Of a stretch of 64,000 nucleotides of DNA, positions 16,216-25,730 are shown piece after piece. The notes below the pieces were generated by a model, which searched no databases, was not told the DNA's origin, and worked only from the letters and a program-made list of their open reading frames with translations. Within the stretch, counting starts at the first letter, position 1. Each line of letters begins with the position of its first letter. The position numbers and the translations under genes were made by a program. Source of the stretch: CAVTBT01 sp963733065 (lineage in GTDB: Bacteria; Actinomycetota; Thermoleophilia; Gaiellales; Gaiellaceae); NCBI GenBank assembly GCA_963733065.1, contig CAVTBT010000001.1:1-64000 (forward strand), read 5' to 3'.

Positions 16216-18854
16216 GCCAGGCCTCCCACGGCGGTCACGGTCGCGTCGAGCGACGGTGCGGCGAGCCGGGGCAGCTCGGCTGGCCGCACGCCGCCGGCCG
16301 CTCCCGCCTCGGGACGCGCCGACCGGATCAGCAGCACCGGTTGCAGGTCGCCGTCCTCGACCCGGCGGGCCTCCTGCTCGGCGGCGTCCTTGAAGCGCAG
16401 CTCGTCGATGTCCACGAACGCGACTCCGGGCACGGCCTGCAGCACCGCGTAGACATCGCTCAGGCCGACCGGCCGGCCGAGCTGGAGCGCGTCGAAGGCG
16501 AACGCCCCCAGCAGGGCTTCGCGCGCTGCCGTCTCGACGTCCGCACGCCGCCGATCCGGCTCGACGCCCACGCGGGCCCGCACCACGACGTCGACGTAGA
16601 CGACGTTCGCCACACGGAGCGGGTGGTTGGCGTCGCGCGCCGAGTCGAGCGCCGCCGCATGGCGCCGCAGATCCTCGACCGAGAACGTGCCGCCGGCCTG
16701 CGCCGCAACGGTGACGTGGATCGCCTGCCCGAGCCCGTCCCACGCCCATGTCGCCTGTGCCTTCGCCACCTCGCCCGAGGCGGTGACGAGATCCTCGACG
16801 TCGCGGAGCGAGATCGCCCGGTCGAACGTGCGAACCGTCCGTGGCGCGCCGCGGCGGGCCGCGGCGATGGTCTCGGGATCTGCACCGCCCGTCGCGGCCA
16901 GCGGGTTGGCGACGGCGAGCAGCCCGGGCGGCCGGTCGAGCGCTGTCGTCAGCACTGTCGCCGCGACCCGGCCTGCGACGCCGGTCCCCACGCGGTACGT
17001 CGCGTGGACGTTCCCCCGCCCGGAGGGCAACCTCGCGCCCTCGACGCCGTCGCCAAAGCCGATCTCGACGGCGTCGTCCTCGGCCAGACGTGTGGTGAAG
17101 ATCCGCTCGTCGGCCGCGTGCCCGAGGAGCTCGGGCACCTCCTTCCAGCGCACGCCGTCGACGAACACGGAGAGGCTGCTGCCGAGCCCGCCGGCGCCCG
17201 AGCCGGGGACGAGCGTCAGAGGCGCGCGCCGCAGGCGGAAGCGCTGGAAGGAGGCCGACGCGTCGCCGTTTCCGAGCGTCTCGTCGGGGACGGTCTCGCC
17301 GTGGCTCGCCTGGGCGACGTTGCCGCTCAGCGTCGCGCTCGCGGTCTCGAGGTCGAGCGTGCCCTCGACGTCCAGGGGCACGACGAGGTGGCAGAAGCCC
17401 GACGCATCGGGCGCGGTCGTGGTGGCGGCAGCCTTGACGGTCCCGGCGAGCGGCTGTCCGGATGCGTCCGCGAGCACGACGCGCCGGCCGATCTCGACCT
17501 CCTCCGGCCGCAGTCGGAGCCCCGTCGTGAGCGCCCCGCGCTCGATGCGCCGCTCGATCTCGACCGCACCGTCCTCGGCGAGCCGGCCCGGGAGGTACAC
17601 GGTGTCGCCCGTGAGACGTCCCGCATAGGTGCCCCCCCAGAGCGCGAGCTCGTGGACGAGCTCGTAGACGACCACTCCACGCCGGTCGGGCAGCGAGCCG
17701 AGTGCGGGTGTGACCGTGACGCGGGTCACCGTGTCCACCGCGGCGCCGAGGACGTCGCTCGCTTGGTCGACCTCGACCACCGTCACCATGCGCTTCGTGC
17801 CGTCCGGTCGCGTGTCGGCGACGAGGAGGCGGGCACCGGGTGCGAGGCCCTCGAAGCGTGCGTCGAGGCAGAGCCGGCTCGTGTCGTCCGCTCCGGCCGC
17901 GGCGGCCTCCTCGGCGTTGCCGCCTCGCGGGTAGGCGAAATCGCTCGTCTGGAGCCCTCGCAGCTTCCAGGCGATCCGCGGCTCCACCTCCTGGTCCCCG
18001 AAGAACTGGTCGTCGAGCCGAAAAGCCGTGTTGCGCTCCAGCAGCGAGCGCTTCGCGATCGGTCCTCGCTGGAAGCGCCCGCTCGGCAGGACGGTCTCCG
18101 GCTGCATGTAGGTCGCAGGGGCGTTGTGACCGAAGAGCCGGAACGTGCGCGCGAACGAGAACACCGTCGCGGCCGAGTCCCAGGTCGTTCGCTCGACGGG
18201 CTGCGCCCAGGTCACGACCGCGCGGTCGCCCTCCGTGCGGACGGCCGCGATCGTCTTCTCCTCGACCGGAGCCGGCTGCTGATCCGTGAAGACGACGACC
18301 CGCTGCCCGGCCGCCAGCTCGGCCGAGAGCGCTGCACCACGCGCGCGGTCGAGCGTCGCCTCCGTGCGTCCCTTCTCCAGCGCGGGGGAGGAGAGGGGCT
18401 GCGGGAAGATCCGCAGGAGGTTGAGCCGCGCATCGGCGTCGAGCGGCTCGAGCGTCTCGAAGAGCTGCGGCAGCTCGCCCGGGCCGGGGAGGCTCTGGAC
18501 GCGGAGGCCTGCGGGCAGATCGACCCGCTTGTCGGCCTCGATCGTGAACGCCAGACGTGCGAGCGCCGCTGCTCCGGGTGCGCGGCGGTAGCCGAGGAGC
18601 GCGGCCAGCCGCGCCACGGACTCGAGCCTGCGGGCCGTCGACAGGAAGGCCTCGTTCGCGTAGCGCTCCTGGTAGAAGGCGAGCACGTCCGCGACCGCTG
18701 CCCAGAGCTCGAGCACGGTGATCCCGAAGTCGTCGCTGCGTCGCGCCGTGAGCCGCGTGAGCGCCTTCTGCCGCGCGAGCGACTCGAGCATCGCCCGGCG
18801 GAAGGTCGCGTAGGTACCGACGCGGTAGCGAAGCTCGGGCAGCGGCGCGCTCAT
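16212..18854 (-). CDS. Baseplate J-like wedge protein 2 (AFP11/PVC11-like)
   Basis: 880 residues starting ATG inside the stop of the previous gene (ATGA overlap). The N-terminal motif TARRSDDFGITVLELWAAVA and the LAFYQERYANEAFLSTARRL stretch are typical of the large baseplate J (gp6-like) proteins of eCIS. The C-terminal half has the J core: VEIGFGDGVEGARLPSGRGN, PLAATGGADPETIAAARRGA and ISLRDVEDLVTASGEVAKA. It should form the wedge of the baseplate that links sheath contraction to the hub. The second J gene in tandem is a hallmark of AFP/PVC-type systems. Confidence 0.9.
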   Translation of the reverse strand: MSAPLPELRYRVGTYATFRRAMLESLARQKALTRLTARRSDDFGITVLELWAAVADVLAFYQERYANEAFLSTARRLESVARLAALLGYRRAPGAAALARLAFTIEADKRVDLPAGLRVQSLPGPGELPQLFETLEPLDADARLNLLRIFPQPLSSPALEKGRTEATLDRARGAALSAELAAGQRVVVFTDQQPAPVEEKTIAAVRTEGDRAVVTWAQPVERTTWDSAATVFSFARTFRLFGHNAPATYMQPETVLPSGRFQRGPIAKRSLLERNTAFRLDDQFFGDQEVEPRIAWKLRGLQTSDFAYPRGGNAEEAAAAGADDTSRLCLDARFEGLAPGARLLVADTRPDGTKRMVTVVEVDQASDVLGAAVDTVTRVTVTPALGSLPDRRGVVVYELVHELALWGGTYAGRLTGDTVYLPGRLAEDGAVEIERRIERGALTTGLRLRPEEVEIGRRVVLADASGQPLAGTVKAAATTTAPDASGFCHLVVPLDVEGTLDLETASATLSGNVAQASHGETVPDETLGNGDASASFQRFRLRRAPLTLVPGSGAGGLGSSLSVFVDGVRWKEVPELLGHAADERIFTTRLAEDDAVEIGFGDGVEGARLPSGRGNVHATYRVGTGVAGRVAATVLTTALDRPPGLLAVANPLAATGGADPETIAAARRGAPRTVRTFDRAISLRDVEDLVTASGEVAKAQATWAWDGLGQAIHVTVAAQAGGTFSVEDLRRHAAALDSARDANHPLRVANVVYVDVVVRARVGVEPDRRRADVETAAREALLGAFAFDALQLGRPVGLSDVYAVLQAVPGVAFVDIDELRFKDAAEQEARRVEDGDLQPVLLIRSARPEAGAAGGVRPAELPRLAAPSLDATVTAVGGLA

Positions 18855-21334
18855 GCCTTGCCTCCCTGCGCGACGACGCGGAGGATCCCGTGCTCGAGGA
18901 AGCTCGGGTCGTTCTCGAGCTGCGCGATCTCGCCGGGCGCGATCGGGAGCACGCCGCTTGCCAGCTCGCCCGCGTCTTCGCGGCCGAAGCGTCGGAACGT
19001 GCGCACGACGGCGGTGTCGACGCCGGGTACGGCCTCGACGGCGGCGTAGATCCGGCTCGCGTGCACCGGCCGTCCGAACGTGAGGTTCTCCGCATGGAAG
19101 AGGCCGAGACGTCCGTCTGGGAGCCGGCGTGCCGACAGCGTCTCGCCGACTGCGGCGGCGACGTCGCTGCGGAAGTGGCCTGGAGCGACGCAGACCTCGA
19201 CCTCGAGCTCGAGCGGCACGAACGTCGGCGCCAGCAGCTCGAGGTCGTAGCCGGCGAGCCGGAATCGCTCGAGGCGCGCGCGCGTGCGCTGCTCGAATCC
19301 TGGCTCGAGGCTGATCCGGCCGTCGGCGCCGGTGACGAGATCGGCGGGGGAGCGCGGGTCGAGCGCGACGACGACTGCGTACCAGCTGCCGGTCCAGCGG
19401 AGATGGGCGAATGCGCTCTGGACGTCCGGCAGCTCCGACGCGAAGCGCACCCAGTCCGCCGCCGTGACGGCTCGCAGCGGCCGCGCGCGGAAGGCGTGCG
19501 GCGCGCGGGTACGTGCCGCGTCCAGCGTCTCCGGGTCCCGGCCGCCGACCGCGGGCAGCGGGTTGCGGACCGAGCGGATCCAATCGGCCGCGACCGCGGC
19601 CGGGAGCGCAAGATGCGCGACCGCGCCGGCAGGGACGTTGCCGCGGCGGCCGCCGCCGATCCGGTAGGTGGCCCGCAGCTCGGTGGCGCCGGCGATCGAG
19701 CGGCCGTGCTCGCCGTCGCCGAACCTGAGCACGGCGCGGCCGTCGTCGTCGAGCTCGGCGACGAAGTGCCGCTCGGCGGGAGGGCTGTCGAGCAGGTCCG
19801 GCACGACGCTCCACCGCTCCGGCTCGCCTCCCTCCTCGGTGACTCGCAGCCCCACAGCGGGTTGCGAGCCGCCGTCGGGCAGGTCCGTCATCGTCAGCGG
19901 CGCGCGCTCGAGCCGCAGCCGGAAGCGCGCGTCCGCCGTCGCCGGCAGCGGCGTGGTCTCGTCGCGGACGGTGATGCCGTGGTCGGCGGGAACGATGTTG
20001 CCGCGGGCGATGGTGAGGTTCGTCAGCGCGCCGAGGTCGGGGTCGCGCCTGGAGAGCGCGAACGGGACTCGAACTGCGTCATCCCGCCGCCAGCGGACGC
20101 GGAGGAGCGGAAGCGGGTCGCCGGTCGGCCCGCGCAGTTGCAGCTCGCCGTCGACGAGTGCGGCCGCGAACAGCTCGTCCTCGTCGTCGGCGACCTCGAC
20201 GAGCTCGACGACCTGCCGTCTCGTCGGGTCCGCATCGGCCGGCAGGCCCGTTGCCGGCCCTCGCACCTCCTCGAGCAGCAGGTGGTCGCCCGCCTGCAGC
20301 GCCGGGCGCACTGCGGGCGAGTCGCCGCGCGGCGCGTACAGCCAGGCCTCGGTCGCGCCCTCGGGCACGCTGCAGCGGTCGTTGCCCCAGGCGTGGATGC
20401 GGAGCTGGTTGTTGACCTCGAAGCATGCGACCGCGGCGCGCGTCTCGAAGACGGCAGCGCCTGCGAGGGCGGGATCGGTCTCGATCGTCTCGGCGGTGAC
20501 GTCGTCCGCGTCGAGCACCGGGCCGGGAGGGTCCTCGGCGTGGACGAGCGGCGAGATGATCCGGGTGACCGCCTTCGACTCCGCGGGCAGCGTCTGCGCA
20601 CCGACCACGCCTTCGTGGACCTCCACGTGGAGGAACGTGCGGGCGTTGGCGCCCTCGTCGAGCCGGTAGTCGACGAGCCGGGCGTGGCGGCGCACAGAGA
20701 TCCGCGAGCGGGCCGTCTCGAGGTATGCCTCGTTCGCGACCGCGTCCTGGAAGTAGGAGAGCCGGTCGCCCGCGTAGGCCAGGAGCTCCACGAGCGCGAC
20801 GCCGAGGTCCGCGGGATTGCGCTCGACGAACGCCGGGTTGAGCTGCGGAGCGAGGTCGAGCAGCAGCCGCCTGAAGCTCGCATAGTCCTTCGCCAGGTAG
20901 TCGAGGGCCGGCCCGTCCTCGAGCGGTGCGGCCTCCGCGGCCGAGGTGGGTGCGACGTCGACCGGACAGCCGGCGCGGAACGAGAACTCGATGCGCCGGA
21001 AGCGCGGGTCGAGCTCCTCCGCCTCGAGCTCGAGCACGTAGGGCGAGAAGTCGCCGATGCGATCGACCCGCACGTCGAGGCGCTGGGCAGCCGCGCGCAC
21101 GGCCTGCACGACCCGGATGCCGGCGACGCGCGTGCCGCCCTCGACCGAGATCCGGTCGAGCTCGGTCGGCAGGTCGTAGGCGTCTGCGGGGAGCGGGTTG
21201 AGGAAGTGGACGTGCAGCAGGTGCAGGTCGGTGGCGTCGACCTCGAGGAAGTCGATGCCGTTCTCGCTCGGGTGGCCGAGCAGCGCCGCGCGCCTGGCGC
21301 GCTCGTCGACGCAGACCACGTCCGTGACGCTCAC
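18851..21334 (-). CDS. Baseplate J-like wedge protein 1
   Basis: 827 residues. The start is a GTG overlapping the gp25-like gene's stop (GTGA). Features are FLEVDATDLHLLHVHFLNPL near the start, DYLAKDYASFRRLLLDLAPQ (about 185), LGVALVELLAYAGDRLSYFQ (about 220), and the J core RAVLRFGDGEHGRSIAGATE with NPLPAVGGRDPETLDAARTR. It pairs with the second J protein to form the baseplate wedge. Compared with the partner it carries a longer N-terminal domain. The frame is intact. Confidence 0.9.
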   Translation of the reverse strand: MSVTDVVCVDERARRAALLGHPSENGIDFLEVDATDLHLLHVHFLNPLPADAYDLPTELDRISVEGGTRVAGIRVVQAVRAAAQRLDVRVDRIGDFSPYVLELEAEELDPRFRRIEFSFRAGCPVDVAPTSAAEAAPLEDGPALDYLAKDYASFRRLLLDLAPQLNPAFVERNPADLGVALVELLAYAGDRLSYFQDAVANEAYLETARSRISVRRHARLVDYRLDEGANARTFLHVEVHEGVVGAQTLPAESKAVTRIISPLVHAEDPPGPVLDADDVTAETIETDPALAGAAVFETRAAVACFEVNNQLRIHAWGNDRCSVPEGATEAWLYAPRGDSPAVRPALQAGDHLLLEEVRGPATGLPADADPTRRQVVELVEVADDEDELFAAALVDGELQLRGPTGDPLPLLRVRWRRDDAVRVPFALSRRDPDLGALTNLTIARGNIVPADHGITVRDETTPLPATADARFRLRLERAPLTMTDLPDGGSQPAVGLRVTEEGGEPERWSVVPDLLDSPPAERHFVAELDDDGRAVLRFGDGEHGRSIAGATELRATYRIGGGRRGNVPAGAVAHLALPAAVAADWIRSVRNPLPAVGGRDPETLDAARTRAPHAFRARPLRAVTAADWVRFASELPDVQSAFAHLRWTGSWYAVVVALDPRSPADLVTGADGRISLEPGFEQRTRARLERFRLAGYDLELLAPTFVPLELEVEVCVAPGHFRSDVAAAVGETLSARRLPDGRLGLFHAENLTFGRPVHASRIYAAVEAVPGVDTAVVRTFRRFGREDAGELASGVLPIAPGEIAQLENDPSFLEHGILRVVAQGGKA

Positions 21335-21705
21335 GGCGCTCCCTCCGGCACCGCGAATCGGTCGACCAGGCGGTCGCCGCCGCTGCGGCGCCTGTACGCG
21401 ACGACGACCTCCAGCCGCTCGTCCCGCGCCTCGATCTCGACGGCCTCGACCTGGATCTCGCGCTCCAGCCACTTCTGCAGCGCGCCCTTGACGAGCGCCT
21501 GCGTCGCGGCTGCCAGGGCGGAGCTGTTCGGCAGGAAGACGAGCGACCGCAGTCCGCAGCCGAACTCCGGCCGGTTGACGCGCTCGCCCGGGTTCGTGAA
21601 GAGCACCTGCATGATCAGGTCGCGGACGTGGTCGTCCTCGCCAGCGGTCGCGGTGGCGCCGCGGGCGTCGACGGCGAAGGGGAAGTCGAGGTAGCCGGCG
21701 GGCAT
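21331..21705 (-). CDS. gp25-like baseplate wedge protein (AFP9/PVC9-like)
   Basis: 124 residues. The family signature is visible: HVRDLIMQVLFTNPGERVNR followed by PEFGCGLRSLVFLPNS, the part of gp25/lysozyme-like wedge proteins that carries the conserved EFGxGL core without catalytic residues. It locks the wedge to the first sheath ring. The ATG is 1 base past the stop of the 83-aa gene. A longer upstream frame start is ignored because it would overlap that gene. Confidence 0.92.
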   Translation of the reverse strand: MPAGYLDFPFAVDARGATATAGEDDHVRDLIMQVLFTNPGERVNRPEFGCGLRSLVFLPNSSALAAATQALVKGALQKWLEREIQVEAVEIEARDERLEVVVAYRRRSGGDRLVDRFAVPEGAP

Positions 21706-21706
21706 C

Positions 21707-21958
21707 TCAGCGCGCCCTGATGTCCGGGAACGTGTCGAGCGGCACGGCACTGCCGACGTGGATCGCGAAGGCCCGCTCGTTGGCCTTCAGGTGTGCGACG
21801 ACGCCGCGGCCGATCGCGATGAACAGCATCCGCCGGTCGTCGTCGTCCGGCGGCGCCGCGAGGCCGGCTTCGCGCCGGACGTCCCGCAGCGCCTGCTCGA
21901 TCTCGTCCGCGAGGCTCCCGGCGAAGTCCGTCATCGAGCCTCCGTACAGCTGTGCCAT
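21707..21958 (-). CDS. Small eCIS-locus protein (83 aa), unknown function
   Basis: An 83-residue protein beginning MAQLYGGSMTDFAGSLADEI, with AGGAGG 6 bases before the ATG. It is helical in the first half (EIEQALRDVRREAGL) and may be globular in the second (RRMLFIAIGRGVVAHLKANE). It sits where PAAR spike-tip proteins are found in AFP/PVC loci, but it has no PAAR motif (no proline-rich repeats or His/Cys tip). It may be a spike-associated or assembly protein. Unrecognised. Confidence 0.7.
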   Translation of the reverse strand: MAQLYGGSMTDFAGSLADEIEQALRDVRREAGLAAPPDDDDRRMLFIAIGRGVVAHLKANERAFAIHVGSAVPLDTFPDIRAR

Positions 21959-21967
21959 CGGCGCCTC

Positions 21968-22688
21968 CTATCCGACCAGGTTCTTCGTGGACACGAGCGC
22001 AGGCGTCGGCGGCGTCATCGGCGCGACGGGAGGCGCCGGCGTGACGGGGATGAACCCTGCTGCGAGCTCGCCCGGATGGACGTGCGTGTTGAAGATCGTC
22101 ACGAGCTGGGTGAGGAACGTGAGGAGCTGGTCGCCGAAGACGGCCGGGTGCGAACGCGCCCTGCCCGTGCTGGATGATCGGCGCCTCGAGCACGACTCGC
22201 ACCGCGCTCTTGATCTCGATCGTGCCCTCCAGCACCTTCACCGTCATCAGGTTCACGCCGAGCGAGTCCGAGAGCGTGATCGTCTGCTTGACGTCGTCGA
22301 GGGCGACGATCAGGCCGAAGTCGCTGCGCAGGATCTTCGTCGTCGGCTGCGCCGGCGCGCCCGCCTGGTCCATCGGCACCTCGCCGGTCGCCCACCACGT
22401 GCCCGCCCAGATCGGACGCGAGACGTCGCCCGCCTCGAACTCGATCCAGACGCCCGCGCCGATCGGTGGGATCGCGAAGAAGCCGCACGCCGTGCCGCCG
22501 TACGGCGCGCACGGCTGCGCCCAGCCGCTCGGCGACTCGCCGAGCACCTCCGGCACCATCGCCTGCAGCCGGCCGAGCTGGAGCGGGTCTCGGTTGTTGA
22601 CGACCAGGCCGCGGTACTTGCCGTAGAAGCGGTCGACGCCCCGTTCCATGGCGTCCGCCGAGCCGTTCGCGGTCGTCGCCCCGTCCAC
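21968..22688 (-). CDS. eCIS spike protein, gp5/VgrG OB-fold (AFP8 C-part-like), frameshifted
   Basis: About 239 residues once one extra base near 22150 is removed. The OB-fold region reads YRGLVVNNRDPLQLGRLQAM and GFFAIPPIGAGVWIEFEAGD then RPIWAGTWWA, as in Phage_base_V proteins. After it comes a beta-prism-like repeat (ITLSDSLGVNLMTVKVLEGT). Past the shift the tail continues in the other frame (FGDQLLTFLTQLVTIFNTHV) to a stop at 21968. The protein forms the central spike under the tube. The GTG start lies 1 base beyond the hub stop. In this locus the hub and spike are separate genes rather than one VgrG. Confidence 0.88.
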
Positions 22689-22689
22689 G

Positions 22690-23805
22690 TCAGACCTCCA
22701 CGTAGGGCTCGGCGCCCGTCATCGTCACGGCGTTGCGGCGCGCCTCGAACGCCTGGACGTAGCCGTCGTCGGAGATGCGGTGCCGGACCCGCGTGACGAG
22801 GTAGAGGCCGTTGTGGAGCCGGCCCAGCGCCGCGCACGGCGACGAGCCCGCCCGGCCGCAGGACGCCGACGTCCGGCCCGGCTTCGCCCTCGGCGACGAC
22901 GGCGAAGCTCGAGCGGTCGACGATGCCCTGCGCATAGCGCCTGCAGCTCGGCCGTCCGCATCTCGCCCGGTGTCGACCGGGCGGACGACGGGCGGCGGCA
23001 GCACGCGCAGGAGCGACGGCTCCACTCCCATCGGCGGCTGCACCGACACGGGCGCGAGCGCCGGCTGCGGCGCCTTCGTCATCGTGTCGAGCCCGGCGGC
23101 GATGGCGCCGGTCGGCTGCGTCATGTCGTAGCGCACGCGGAAGCCGGCGACGTTCGTCTCGCTGCCCATGCTCGACGTTCAGCACCGCCTGCGGGCACGC
23201 CGAGCGTCTGGCGCGGCCGGAAGAAGCCCTGGTCGATCCCGGTGAGCGGCTCCGGCTGCACGTACACGTCGAAGCCGTTCCGCTTCGCGAGTCGCCGCAG
23301 GAAGCGGAGGTCGGTGCCGCGCTGGATCGTCGTCCCCTCCGGCTCGACGAGCGTCGGCGCGGTCGGCTGCACCATCGGCACGATCGGCGGGTACTGGGCG
23401 AAGATCGCGGCGGCGATGGCGCCGTCCGGCAGGTTCGGCCACGGCATGACCTTCTCCTGGAGGTTCATCAGGTGCGTCGCGTCGAGGCCGCTGATCTCCA
23501 GCGTCGACGACCCGGCCTCGTCGGCGTAGGTGACGTCCTGGCTGCGCGACGTAGCCGGTGATCAGCGCCTCCGGGACGGGCACGGTGCCGACGGCGACGC
23601 GCACGGTGACCGGCACGAGCGGGCGGAAGAGGTCCTCTTGCAGGAAGCGCCAGTCGCCGAGGTCGTTCTGCGCGATGCCGAGCCGGATGCGGAACACGCT
23701 CGAGGTCTCGAGCGTGCTTTCGACCACGATCTCCTCGACCGCGTCCACGACCTGCGGCGGCGCCGGTGCGAACGCGATCTGCAGCATGGTGGCGAGGCCG
23801 GGCAT
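22690..23805 (-). CDS. eCIS hub protein, gpD/VgrG N-part-like, with six frameshifts
   Basis: About 369 residues after removing six single-base insertions (near 23541, 23205, 23175, 22965, 22935 and 22830). Readable segments in order: MLQIAFAPAPPQVVDAVEEI; DLFRPLVPVTVRVAVGTVPV and PEALITGYVAQ; STLEISGLDATHLMNLQEKV; RGTDLRFLRRLAKRNGFDVY; MGSETNVAGFRVRYDMTQPT; and GLYLVTRVRHRISDDGYVQA with FEARRNAVTM at the end. This is the phage late control D / gp27-like hub that caps the tube and holds the spike. The ATG is 2 bases past the LysM stop. Each insertion leaves clean protein on both sides, so the gene is probably intact in the organism. Confidence 0.85.
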
Positions 23806-23807
23806 GG

Positions 23808-24093
23808 CTAGGGCATCCCGATCGGGATCACGAGCCGGCGGCCCGGCTCCGCGGTGAGCTCCTCGGGCCGCAGCGCCCGGTTCGCGTCGCAGATCCGCCA
23901 GTACAGCTCGGGGTCGCCGAGGTAGCGGTGGGCGATGAGGTCGAGGCGGTCGCCGTCGAGCACGAGGTGCGCCCTGGACGGCAGGCCCGCGCGGCGGCAG
24001 GAGCCGCAGCAGCTTGTACGGGATCTCGCGGCCGGCGGCGTCGACGTAGACGTCCTCGGGCACCGACTCGTAGCGGCTGCCGCGCTCGAACAT
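23808..24093 (-). CDS. LysM-like eCIS protein (AFP7 C-part-like), frameshifted
   Basis: About 94 residues after removal of one inserted base near 23990. The N-terminal SRYESVPEDVYVDAAGREIP is followed by a LysM-type fold (LVLDGDRLDLIAHRYLGDPE then LYWRICDANRALRPEELTA). In AFP/PVC systems a LysM domain on the hub-proximal tube protein is thought to seat it on the baseplate. Here it is its own gene, starting inside the stop of the CIS_tube gene (TGATG). It ends in VIPIGMP. Confidence 0.85.
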
Positions 24094-24758
24094 CAGAACG
24101 AGATCTCCGCGCTCAGCTCGAGGGTGCCGCTGACGATGTTCGTCTTCGCCAGCACCTCCTTGCCGATCTGGTTGACGAGCCCGAGCGTGTCGAACGGCGC
24201 GCCGGCTTCGCGGAGCTCGGACTCCGTCAGCGCCTGCAGGCCCAGCTCGACGCGCGCCCTGATCGGGTTCAGCAGCGGGTCGTAGGCCTGCTCGGTGACG
24301 GAGACCGAAGTGACCCGCACCGGCACGATCCGCGGGAGCCCCCAGACGAGCAGCACGACCGGCACCTTCGGCTGCGCGATCAGCGACATGCCCGCGAGCG
24401 AAAGCGCCTTGTTCAGGATCACGATCGTCGAGTCGGGGTAGAGCAGCAGCTCGAGCGCCGCCAGCGCGGGGTGGATGCCCGTGGCGACCGCGATCGGGTT
24501 CGACGTCTCGAGCTGGTCGGCCGCGTCGAGCTCGACGGTGATGGTGAAGCTCTCGACCGGCGGCCGGACGCGCCGCGTGCCGCCGGAGCGGCGCCGGTCG
24601 GCCTCGTCGCCGGCGGGCGCGGCCTGCCGGAACGTCCGGCGCATCTCGTCCGGGTTGTACTGGAACACGATCAGGTTCGTGGGCACGGGCACGGGCGCGC
24701 CGAAGACGACGAGCGCGCCCTTCAAGACCATCGGGCTGCCTGGGAACTCGGACGCCAT
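24093..24758 (-). CDS. CIS tube-initiator protein (AFP7 N-part-like)
   Basis: 221 residues. The motif VFGAPVPVPTNLIVFQYNPD at residues 18-37 and the later segments VESFTITVELDAADQLE and VWGLPRIVPVRVTSVSVTEQ with YDPLLNPIRARVELGLQAL match the contractile-injection-system tube domain found at the N-terminus of AFP7-type proteins. It should form the first tube ring on top of the hub. The frame is intact. It lies 12 bases after the third DUF4157 gene. Confidence 0.85.
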   Translation of the reverse strand: MASEFPGSPMVLKGALVVFGAPVPVPTNLIVFQYNPDEMRRTFRQAAPAGDEADRRRSGGTRRVRPPVESFTITVELDAADQLETSNPIAVATGIHPALAALELLLYPDSTIVILNKALSLAGMSLIAQPKVPVVLLVWGLPRIVPVRVTSVSVTEQAYDPLLNPIRARVELGLQALTESELREAGAPFDTLGLVNQIGKEVLAKTNIVSGTLELSAEISF

Positions 24759-24770
24759 CGTGTGGCCCTC

Positions 24771-25730
24771 TCAGTGCGCGACCGAGAAGGAGAGACCACC
24801 TCCCGAGAAGTCGGTGAAGAGGACGAGGTCGAGCTCGTAGGACAGGCCGCCCGCGCCCTTCGCAGAGACGCTGCTCGTGATCTTCCGGGCGAGGTCCGGC
24901 GCGATGTGCGTCGAGAAGATGCCCCAGACCGCGCCGGCGAGCTGGGCCTTGTCGATCGCCTCCCAGCCCCGCGGCACCTGGCCGGTGACGATCTGGTTCA
25001 GGATCTGGCCTCGCTGGAGCGACTCGGCGAGCGCGGAGGGCGGCCCACCGGGAAGCGTCTTCGCCTCGGCCTCCGGGAAGCCGAGGCGCAGGCCGAGGCT
25101 GAAGCGGCCACTCGACGCCACCGACAGCCGCGACGGCGCGCTCGTCGACGCGGGCGGCTGGGCCGTCGAGGCCGGCGGGGTCAGCGTGAGCGGCGGCGTC
25201 ACCGGCCCGCCGGGCAGGACGGGCGGGGGCAGGAGCACCGGCGGCGTGCCGAGCGTCAGCGGCGGGACGCCGAGGGAGAAGCGGCCAGCTTGCGCGAAGC
25301 GCTCCCAGTCGAGCCGGAACGCCGGCTCGACGGTCTTCGGCGGCGGGCGCTCCTCGTCGTCCGCGTAGAAGCCCGGCGCCGCCGCGCCGAGGGCGGCCGC
25401 GGACACGAACCCGCCGCGCTCGGCGAGCCGTGCGCCCGTCTCGGGGTCGCCTGTGGCGCCGCGTCGCTCCTGCTGCACGACGTGCGCGAGCTCGTGGGCG
25501 AGCAGCCGCTCGTCGCGCACGCCGAGCACGACGTCGCGGCCGAGCGCGAAGCCGCGCGCTCCGAGCGCCCGGGCCGTGAACGCAGCGCGTTCGTCGTCGT
25601 GCACGCGGACGTCGCCGAGCGTCGCGCCGAGGCGCGCTTCGAACTGCTGCCGTGTCCGCCGGTCGAGCGGACGCCCGCGGCCCGCCGGCCGGACGTCACG
25701 GGTTCTCAGGACGGCGTCGCGCCTCGCCAT
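24771..25730 (-). CDS. DUF4157 (eCIS-core) protein 3
   Basis: 319 residues. The N-terminal 90 residues are the DUF4157 domain (QQFEARLGATLGDVRVHDDE, then LLAHELAHVVQQE with HELAH at 79-83). Unlike the other two DUF4157 proteins it lacks the N-terminal four-cysteine tag. A proline-rich linker (about 160-205) leads to an unrecognised C-terminal domain (RGWEAIDKAQLAGAVWGIFS, later GGLSYELDLVLFTDFSGGGL). DUF4157 marks eCIS cargo or cargo-associated proteins in other systems. The C-terminal domain may be a structural or toxin part. Its ATG overlaps the stop of the M35-like gene (CATCA region). Confidence 0.8.
   Translation of the reverse strand: MARRDAVLRTRDVRPAGRGRPLDRRTRQQFEARLGATLGDVRVHDDERAAFTARALGARGFALGRDVVLGVRDERLLAHELAHVVQQERRGATGDPETGARLAERGGFVSAAALGAAAPGFYADDEERPPPKTVEPAFRLDWERFAQAGRFSLGVPPLTLGTPPVLLPPPVLPGGPVTPPLTLTPPASTAQPPASTSAPSRLSVASSGRFSLGLRLGFPEAEAKTLPGGPPSALAESLQRGQILNQIVTGQVPRGWEAIDKAQLAGAVWGIFSTHIAPDLARKITSSVSAKGAGGLSYELDLVLFTDFSGGGLSFSVAH

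Noticed and set aside
16341..19049. 902-codon open frame on the plus strand
   Set aside because: It lies antisense to the two baseplate J genes, which have clear family motifs and coupled starts. Long antisense frames are normal in GC-rich coding DNA.
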